18,558 nucleotides of DNA from assembly GCA_910578735.1 (NCBI GenBank), contig CAJTSQ010000044.1, positions 1-18,558 on the forward strand, written 5' to 3'. The notes below the pieces were generated by a model. That model was not told the origin of the DNA and made no database searches. It saw only the letters and a program-made list of their open reading frames with translations. A program made the position numbers and the translations under genes. Positions 13,721 to 18,558 of the stretch are shown one piece after another. How positions within the stretch are numbered: position 1 is the first letter of the stretch; each line of letters begins with the position of its first letter. Source of the stretch: an uncultured Oscillospiraceae bacterium (GTDB lineage Bacteria > Bacillota > Clostridia > Oscillospirales > Oscillospiraceae).

Positions 13721-13746
13721 GTAGGGGCGGATGGTGTCCGCCCTGC
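13721..13746. repeat. REP-like palindrome, copy 2
   Basis: GTAGGGGCGGA (13721-13731) and TCCGCCCTGC (13737-13746) form a 7-bp core stem (GGGCGGA/TCCGCCC) around TGGTG, with one base missing and one change in the outer right arm compared with copy 1. It lies in the 72-bp gap between walI and murI. There is no T run, so it is not a typical terminator. Confidence 0.75.
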
Positions 13747-13769
13747 ATTCCTGATTTTGGAGGAACCCT

Positions 13770-14669
13770 ATGTCACATACAGCTGCCCCCATCGGGGTTT
13801 TAGACTCCGGCATCGGGGGCTTCAGCGTGGTCCGCCAGGTGCAGCGCCTGCTGCCGGGGGAGGACCTGCTCTACTTCGGCGACGGCGCCCACATCCCCTA
13901 TGGCAACCACCGGGCGGAGACCATCGCGGCCCTGGCCGGATATATGTTCCGCTTTATGGAGGCGCGGGAGGTGAAGGCTCTGCTGGTGGCCTGCAACACC
14001 ATCTCCTGCGTGCTGGACCGGCGGGAGGAGGGGCTGTCCTGTCCGGTGTTCAGCGCCGTCCAGGCGGGAGCGGCTGCGGCGGCCCGGCTGGAGGCGGAAA
14101 AAATAGGGGTGATTTCCACCGTTTTTACCCACGAGTCCCAGATTTACCCCCGGAAAATACTGGCGCTGAGCCCGCGGAAAGTGGTGGTACTCAGCTGCGG
14201 CTGTCCTGACCTGGCCCGGCTGGTGGAGCACAGCTTGGGGGACCCGGCCGGCATGGCCCGGGTGGAGGAGAACCTGCGTCTGGAGCTGGACCACATGGTG
14301 CTGGAGGACAGGGTGGACTGCTGCGTGCTGGGCTGCACCCACTACCCCCTGGTGTCGGACAGCATTCGGCGGCTCTACCCTGGCCTGCCCCTCATCGACC
14401 CGGCAGAGGAGATGGCCCGCTCCCTGAAAAACTACTTGGATCGGGAAGGCTTGAGCAATCCCCGCCGCGGCTCCGGCACGCTGACTGTCTACACCACCGG
14501 CGATGTGGCCGAGTACGCCCTCCGGGCCCGCCAGGTGGGGCTGGAGCGGGTGGCCGGCGTGGAATTTTACCCACCCATGGAAGTTTCGAAGGGACGGCCT
14601 GTGGACGCCCGCTTTCCAGAAGACAGGAGGACTGAACATGAGTCTGCCGCCCAACAAAAAAGGGATTAA
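13770..14669 (+). CDS. murI: Glutamate racemase
   Basis: A 299-residue cofactor-independent racemase that makes D-glutamate for peptidoglycan. The substrate and catalytic motifs are clear: IGVLDSGIGGFSVV (8-21), YFGDGAHIPYG (35-45), the first catalytic Cys75 in ACNT, and the second, Cys189, in GCTHYPL (188-194). GGAGG lies about 7 nt before the ATG. The last 30 or so residues (DARFPEDRRTEHESAAQQKRD) exceed the usual length of about 265 and run over the start of the next gene by 32 bp, so the tail may be a product of that overlap. Its place behind the wal genes fits a wall-synthesis unit. Confidence 0.93.
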   Translation: MSHTAAPIGVLDSGIGGFSVVRQVQRLLPGEDLLYFGDGAHIPYGNHRAETIAALAGYMFRFMEAREVKALLVACNTISCVLDRREEGLSCPVFSAVQAGAAAAARLEAEKIGVISTVFTHESQIYPRKILALSPRKVVVLSCGCPDLARLVEHSLGDPAGMARVEENLRLELDHMVLEDRVDCCVLGCTHYPLVSDSIRRLYPGLPLIDPAEEMARSLKNYLDREGLSNPRRGSGTLTVYTTGDVAEYALRARQVGLERVAGVEFYPPMEVSKGRPVDARFPEDRRTEHESAAQQKRD

Positions 14670-15666
14670 TTTTTCAGGGATAGAGCTGTTTAGGGTTCTG
14701 CTGAAGGTGGATTTTGACGCCCTGGTGGAGTTTCTCAACAGCCACGGCGGCCTGAACGGGGTGGAGGAGTACGGCCGGACGGCGCTGATGGAGCTGACCA
14801 TCGGCCGGGTCCGGCCCACGGTGAAGTCCTGGGATTCTCAGGAGGGCGGCCTCTACGCCCAGGAGGGCCGCAACGAGCTGATGAAGGCCTTTTTCCGCCG
14901 GTGCCGGGACTTTTCCCTGGAGTACCTGCTCCGGTTTGAGAACGAGTTTGCCCAGAGGCTGGTGGAGCTGGGCTGCAATATCAACCAGCGGGACCGCTAC
15001 GGCTTCACTGCCCTGCGCTACGCGGTGCAGGACAAAAATTACGAGATGGCCGAGTATCTGCTGAGCCGTCCCGGGGTGGAGTTCCAGGACGTCACCCCCA
15101 GCATGGATGACCGGATGGACAGCATCCTGGTCCGGGGCGGCTGTGACATTTTTACCCCCCGGACCAGTATCCTCCATGCCTGTAAGCGGCCCTTCCTGGA
15201 CGGCTGGCTGAACTGGCACCAGGGGAAGGGGGACGCCGTCCCCTGGATGTCCTGCTGGAAGGACTTCTCCCTGACCCTGGCCGCTGTCCAGGAGAAGTAT
15301 CCCGACCGCCTGCCTGAGATTCCGCCCTTCTATCTGGACACGGTGGAGTATGACTTCCTGATGCAGGACTTTTCCGACTTTACCGCCAAGCCCTACGCCA
15401 GCAAGAAAGCCATGACCGCCTTCCTCAAGGGGCTGGAGAAGGGGCTGGACAGTCGGGACGAGATGGGCCGGAACCTGCTGTCCTGCTGTGCCCTGCTCTA
15501 CCGGCACTACAGCGGGGACAGGCACTTCCAGGCCGACGCCCGCCGGGCGGCGAAGCGGGCGGGGGAGCTGCTCGCCATGGGCATCTCCCTGACCCAGCCG
15601 GATTTTGCCGGCAAGACCCCCCAGGACCACCTGAGCGAGGCGGGGCTGACCGCCTTACAGCCGTAG
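14638..15666 (+). CDS. Ankyrin-repeat protein
   Basis: A 342-residue protein without signal peptide or membrane segment. Ankyrin-type units are visible as YGRTALMELT (about 43-52), RDRYGFTALRYAVQDKNYEMAEYLLS (the clearest, about 118-143), RDEMGRNLLSCCAL and a C-terminal FAGKTPQDHLSEAGL. The central region (about 150-270) is less repetitive and rich in aromatic residues. AGGAGG lies about 7 nt before the ATG, which is inside the murI coding region, so the genes are coupled. Ankyrin repeats bind proteins; no partner can be inferred except that it travels with murI. Confidence 0.75.
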   Translation: MSLPPNKKGINFSGIELFRVLLKVDFDALVEFLNSHGGLNGVEEYGRTALMELTIGRVRPTVKSWDSQEGGLYAQEGRNELMKAFFRRCRDFSLEYLLRFENEFAQRLVELGCNINQRDRYGFTALRYAVQDKNYEMAEYLLSRPGVEFQDVTPSMDDRMDSILVRGGCDIFTPRTSILHACKRPFLDGWLNWHQGKGDAVPWMSCWKDFSLTLAAVQEKYPDRLPEIPPFYLDTVEYDFLMQDFSDFTAKPYASKKAMTAFLKGLEKGLDSRDEMGRNLLSCCALLYRHYSGDRHFQADARRAAKRAGELLAMGISLTQPDFAGKTPQDHLSEAGLTALQP

Positions 15667-15672
15667 AAAGAC

Positions 15673-15695
15673 GGGCGGACAAGGTCCGCCCCTAC
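15673..15695. repeat. REP-like palindrome, copy 3
   Basis: GGGCGGAC (15673-15680) and GTCCGCCC (15684-15691) form a perfect 8-bp stem around AAG, followed by CTAC (15692-15695). Read on the minus strand it begins GTAGGGGCGGAC, matching copies 1 and 2. It lies in the 52-bp gap between the ankyrin gene and the methyltransferase gene. Confidence 0.78.
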
Positions 15696-15718
15696 AAAAG
15701 AGAAACGAGGAATCCCCC

Positions 15719-16834
15719 ATGTCAGAACTGCAATTTACCATCCCCACCCTCTTCGGCCTGGAGGGGATCTGCGCCGACGAGGTCCGGCGGCTGGAGCTGC
15801 CCCAGGTGAAAGCGGAAAATGGCCGGGTGCTGTGTACCGGGTCGGCGGCCGACCTGCCCCGGCTCAACCTGAACATCCGCACCGGGGAGCGGGTGCTGCT
15901 CACTCTGGGGACCTTTCCTGCCCGGGACTTCGACGCCCTCTTTGAGGGGGTACGGGCTCTGCCCTGGGAGCGGTTTATCCCCCGAGACGGCCAGTTCCCC
16001 GTGAAGGGCCACTGCCTCAACTCCGCTCTCCGCTCGGTGCCCGCCTGCCAGTCCATTGTGAAAAAGGCCATCGCCGCCCGGCTGGGGAGCAAATACGGCT
16101 TGCAGACCCTGCCCGAGACAGGAGCGCTGTATCAGGTGCAGTTCTCCATCATGGGGGATGAGGCGGCGCTGATGCTGGATACCTCCGGCCCCGGCCTACA
16201 CAAGCGGGGCTACCGGGCCCAGGGGGTGGCCGCTCCCCTGCGGGAGACCCTGGCCGCCGGGCTGGTGCTGCTGTCCCGCTACCGGGGAAAGGACCCCCTG
16301 TGCGACCCCTTCTGCGGGTCGGGGACTATCCCCATCGAGGCCGCCCTCATCGCCAGAAACCGGGCCCCCGGCCTGAACCGGTCCTTCTCCGCCCAGAGGT
16401 GGAGCTGGCTGGACAAGAAGCTCTGGATGTCCGCCGCCGACGAGGCAGAGGACCGTGAGTTTGACGGCGAATACGAAATCTGGGGCGGCGATATCGACCC
16501 GGAGGCCGTGGCTCTGGCGAAGCACAACGCCCAGCTGGCCGAGGTGGAGGACATCGTCCGCTTTGACGTGGACGACGCCACCCGCTTCCACTGGGGCGGG
16601 CTGTATGGCCGGGTGGTCACCAATCCCCCCTACGGCGAGCGGGTGATGGAGCGCAAGGAGGCGGAGGACCTGTACCGCTCCTTCGGAAAGGCCTGGGACA
16701 AGCTCCCCCAGGGCTGGAAGCTCTACCTGCTGTCCTCCCACACTGAGTTTGAGCGCACCTTTGGCAAAAAGGCTGGCAAGAAACGCAAGCTGTACAATGG
16801 GATGCTGAAATGTGATCTGTTTATGTATCTATAG
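15719..16834 (+). CDS. THUMP-domain class I SAM-dependent RNA methyltransferase (RlmL/YpsC type)
   Basis: A 371-residue enzyme of the family that N2-methylates guanosine in 23S rRNA (RlmL N-terminal half, Bacillus YpsC). The N-terminal part starts FTIPTLFGLEGICADEVRRL and forms the ferredoxin-like plus THUMP region (to about 160). The Rossmann domain follows, with DPFCGSGTIPIEAALIARNRAPG as SAM-binding motif I, GGDIDPEAVALAKHNA as motif II and VVTNPPYGERV with the catalytic NPPY. The weak ACGAGG lies about 9 nt before the ATG. It lacks the second methyltransferase domain of E. coli RlmL, as expected for Firmicutes. The exact target base is inferred from family. Confidence 0.9.
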   Translation: MSELQFTIPTLFGLEGICADEVRRLELPQVKAENGRVLCTGSAADLPRLNLNIRTGERVLLTLGTFPARDFDALFEGVRALPWERFIPRDGQFPVKGHCLNSALRSVPACQSIVKKAIAARLGSKYGLQTLPETGALYQVQFSIMGDEAALMLDTSGPGLHKRGYRAQGVAAPLRETLAAGLVLLSRYRGKDPLCDPFCGSGTIPIEAALIARNRAPGLNRSFSAQRWSWLDKKLWMSAADEAEDREFDGEYEIWGGDIDPEAVALAKHNAQLAEVEDIVRFDVDDATRFHWGGLYGRVVTNPPYGERVMERKEAEDLYRSFGKAWDKLPQGWKLYLLSSHTEFERTFGKKAGKKRKLYNGMLKCDLFMYL

Positions 16835-16852
16835 AGAGTTGAGGTGCCCGCC

Positions 16853-17782
16853 ATGCGCCATCTGTTCATCATCAACCCCGCCGCCGGGAAAAGGGAATCC
16901 ACCCCCCAGCTGGAGGCCCTGCTGGACAAGCTGTCCGTTCCCCACGAGGTGATGTACACCGAGAAGGAGGGGGACGCCCGGCGGTTTACCGAGGAGGCGG
17001 TCCGGAGCGGAGGACCGGTGCGTATCTACGCCTGCGGCGGAGACGGCACCCTCAACGAGGTGGTAAACGGCGCGGCGGGCTGTGACCATGCGGCTGTTAC
17101 CAACGTTCCAAAGGGGACAGGAAACGACTTCTTAAAAATCTTCGGTCCCGTCTACCGGAGCCTGTTCTACGACCTGGAGGCCCTGGCCGTGGGGCCTCAG
17201 ACGCCCTTCGACCTGATCGACTGCAACGGCCGACTGGGTATCGACGTGGTATGTGCCGGGGTGGACGCCCGCATTGCCGCCGACGTCTACCGGTATAAGG
17301 ACTGGCAGTTTGTGTCCGGCATGGGGGCCTATGTGCTGGCCCTGCTGGAAAACATCTTTTTCAAGGGCATCGCCCGGCCCATGTCGGTACATATGGGAGA
17401 TATCCACTGGGAGGACAGGCCCGCCTCCCTGCTGTGCGTGTGCAACGGCCGGTACTACGGCGGGGGCTTCATGCCGGTGGGGGAGGCTATGCCCGACGAC
17501 GGGGTGCTGGATATGCTGCTGGTTCGGAAGGTGAGCCTGTTCACCTTCCTGCGCCTGGTGGGACGGTATGCCAAGGGACTGTATAAGCAGTTCCCGGAGC
17601 TGATTCTGGACTACCACGGTCAGGGGGTGTCCTTCTCCGCTGGGGAGCCCATCACCGTGGTGGTGGACGGGGAGGTCATGCAGGACACCGCCTTTACCGT
17701 CCGGCTGTCGGAGAAAAAGGTGAACTTTTTCTATCCCGCCGGGGCGGGGTATCAGGTCTTCGGCGCCGATAAAACCTCCTGA
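16853..17782 (+). CDS. Diacylglycerol kinase-like lipid kinase (DagK/YegS/LCB5 family)
   Basis: A 309-residue soluble lipid kinase. Motifs are NPAAGKR (8-14), the nucleotide-binding GGDGTLNEVVNG (62-73) and PKGTGNDF, followed by the C-terminal beta-sandwich with GGGFMPVGEAMPDDGVLD and VDGEVM. ATG 16853 is used because TTGAGGTG lies about 6 nt upstream; the upstream GTG (16844) overlaps that site. It starts 18 bp after the methyltransferase. In Firmicutes, DgkB-type relatives phosphorylate diacylglycerol released by lipoteichoic-acid synthesis, which would fit the envelope theme, but the substrate is not proven. A strong terminator follows. Confidence 0.9.
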   Translation: MRHLFIINPAAGKRESTPQLEALLDKLSVPHEVMYTEKEGDARRFTEEAVRSGGPVRIYACGGDGTLNEVVNGAAGCDHAAVTNVPKGTGNDFLKIFGPVYRSLFYDLEALAVGPQTPFDLIDCNGRLGIDVVCAGVDARIAADVYRYKDWQFVSGMGAYVLALLENIFFKGIARPMSVHMGDIHWEDRPASLLCVCNGRYYGGGFMPVGEAMPDDGVLDMLLVRKVSLFTFLRLVGRYAKGLYKQFPELILDYHGQGVSFSAGEPITVVVDGEVMQDTAFTVRLSEKKVNFFYPAGAGYQVFGADKTS

Positions 17783-17857
17783 CGCAGGCCAAGGCAAAAT
17801 AACCCGCTTGTTTTAGCACTCCAACCGTTTGTTTGTGAACGAAATGTAAATCCTTTC

Positions 17858-17899
17858 AAATCAACCCCCGTTTTTTTAAAATTGGGGGTTGATTTTTTT
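17858..17899 (+). terminator. Strong intrinsic terminator of the wal-murI-dagK run
   Basis: AAATCAACCCCC (17858-17869) pairs perfectly with GGGGGTTGATTT (17884-17895), a 12-bp stem, and the T run extends to 17899 (seven T from 17893). It lies 76 bp past the lipid kinase stop. Its 3' arm also contains the likely -35 of groES. Confidence 0.93.
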
Positions 17900-17917
17900 G
17901 CCCAAAGCGGTTATTAT
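17889..17917 (+). promoter_or_regulatory. groESL promoter overlapping the terminator
   Basis: TTGATT (17889-17894, 4 of 6) lies within the terminator 3' arm; TATTAT (17912-17917, 5 of 6) follows after 17 bp. Initiation near 17924-17928 would put the CIRCE operator at the transcript start, the usual geometry for HrcA control. Confidence 0.65.
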
Positions 17918-17928
17918 CTTAACTGTAC

Positions 17929-17955
17929 TTAGCACTCAAAAGAATTAAGTGCTAA
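17929..17955 (+). promoter_or_regulatory. CIRCE operator (HrcA binding site)
   Basis: TTAGCACTC (17929-17937), 9 bp, AAGTGCTAA (17947-17955). The consensus is TTAGCACTC-N9-GAGTGCTAA, so only the first base of the right arm differs. It lies 50 bp before groES. HrcA represses groESL through CIRCE until heat or misfolded protein draws GroEL away. Confidence 0.95.
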
Positions 17956-18005
17956 GCGAAAGATTGTTGATCCAAAAAATTAAGTCATATAAGGAGGAAC
18001 CCATT

Positions 18006-18290
18006 ATGAAACTCAAACCCCTGGCTGACCGCGTCATTGTGAAACTGGTGGAGGCGGAGGAGACCACCAAAGGCGGCATCATCCTCACCGGCGCCGCCAA
18101 GGAGAAGCCCGAGGTGGCCGAGGTGATCGCCGTTGGCCCCGGCGGCACGGTGGACGGCAAGGAGGTCGTCATGACCGTGAAGGTGGGCGACAAGGTCATC
18201 ACCAGCAAGTATTCCGGCACCCAGGTCAAGCTGGACGGCGAGGAAGTCACCATCGTCCGCCAGAACGACATTCTGGCTGTTGTGGAGTAA
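18006..18290 (+). CDS. groES: Co-chaperonin GroES
   Basis: A 94-residue protein that caps the GroEL chamber. It shows the standard start MKLKPLADRVIVKLVEAEE, the mobile loop with TTKGGIILTGAAKEKP (about 20-35) and the end VRQNDILAVVE. AAGGAGG lies about 8 nt before the ATG. It follows a CIRCE operator and precedes groEL by 35 bp. Length and motifs are typical. Confidence 0.98.
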   Translation: MKLKPLADRVIVKLVEAEETTKGGIILTGAAKEKPEVAEVIAVGPGGTVDGKEVVMTVKVGDKVITSKYSGTQVKLDGEEVTIVRQNDILAVVE

Positions 18291-18325
18291 ACAATTGATC
18301 TGAATTATATTGGAGGTAATGCGTT

Positions 18326-18558
18326 ATGGCTAAAATTATTTGCTACGGCGAGGAGGCCCGCAAGGCGCTGGAGAAGGGTGTCAACCAGCTGGCCGACACT
18401 GTGAAGATCACCCTGGGCCCCAAGGGCCGGAACGTGGTGCTGGACAAGAAGTTCGGCGCTCCCCTCATCACCAACGACGGCGTCACCATCGCCAAGGAGA
18501 TCGAGCTGGAGGACCCCTTTGAGAACATGGGCGCCCAGCTGGTGAAGGAGGTCTCCAC
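18326..18558 (+). CDS. groEL: Chaperonin GroEL, N-terminal part (cut by window end)
   Basis: The first 77 codons of GroEL. The sequence MAKIICYGEEARKALEKGVNQ leads to the ATP-binding VKITLGPKGRNVVLD and APLITNDGVTIAKEIELEDP, then ENMGAQLVKEVST, all highly conserved. TTGGAGG lies about 8 nt before the ATG. It is the second gene of the CIRCE-controlled operon. The remaining six sevenths or so lie outside the window. Confidence 0.98.
   Translation, partial: MAKIICYGEEARKALEKGVNQLADTVKITLGPKGRNVVLDKKFGAPLITNDGVTIAKEIELEDPFENMGAQLVKEVS

Noticed and set aside
13800..14819. Minus-strand open frame of 339 codons opposite murI
   Set aside because: Antisense shadow; murI carries both catalytic cysteine motifs on the plus strand.
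8933..15695. Three similar palindromes considered as a CRISPR array
   Set aside because: Copies are kilobases apart, with no regular spacers and no cas genes.

Overview
The window looks like a chromosomal segment from a GC-rich gut-type Clostridia bacterium, probably Oscillospiraceae (the Flavonifractor / Pseudoflavonifractor / Oscillibacter neighbourhood). The evidence is a Firmicutes-style wal (yyc) two-component operon, SpoVB- and PdaB-like sporulation proteins, a CIRCE-controlled groESL operon, strong AGGAGG-type ribosome binding sites, high GC coding sequence with AT-rich promoters, and intergenic palindromes that I associate with this group. The genus is an inference.

Left part (1-5600, mostly minus strand): a possible N-terminal fragment of a gene, a bidirectional-looking terminator, a YbiT/YkpA-type ABC-F ATPase whose second ATP site is degenerate in all three motifs, then an AT-rich island (about 1880-2950). 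The island holds a ribbon-helix-helix (RHH) gene overlapping an unknown 89-codon gene, a divergent paralogous RHH gene, and between them a very plausible unannotated small RNA of about 115 nt with its own promoter, three hairpins and an intrinsic terminator. Next come an amidohydrolase, a PdaB-like polysaccharide deacetylase and a stand-alone crotonase, all on the minus strand.

Middle part (5700-9770, mainly plus strand): a small XRE regulator, a SpoVB-like flippase split by a one-base frameshift at a G6 tract, then a NUDIX ADP-ribose pyrophosphatase and walR. The walR and walK genes, normally adjacent, are separated by about 850 bp. That gap holds a perfect REP-like palindrome, a small antisense gene with its own likely frameshift, a divergent XRE gene, and a roughly 190-bp MITE-like element with structured inverted ends.

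Right part (9768-18558, plus strand): walK, walH (yycH), walI (yycI), glutamate racemase murI, an ankyrin-repeat protein overlapping murI, a THUMP-type rRNA methyltransferase and a diacylglycerol-kinase-like lipid kinase, in a tight co-directional run that ends at a strong terminator. The groES-groEL operon follows, with a promoter whose -35 lies inside that terminator stem and a one-mismatch CIRCE operator. groEL runs off the end. The wal genes, murI and SpoVB together point to cell-envelope homeostasis. No tRNA, rRNA, CRISPR array or complete transposase gene was seen.
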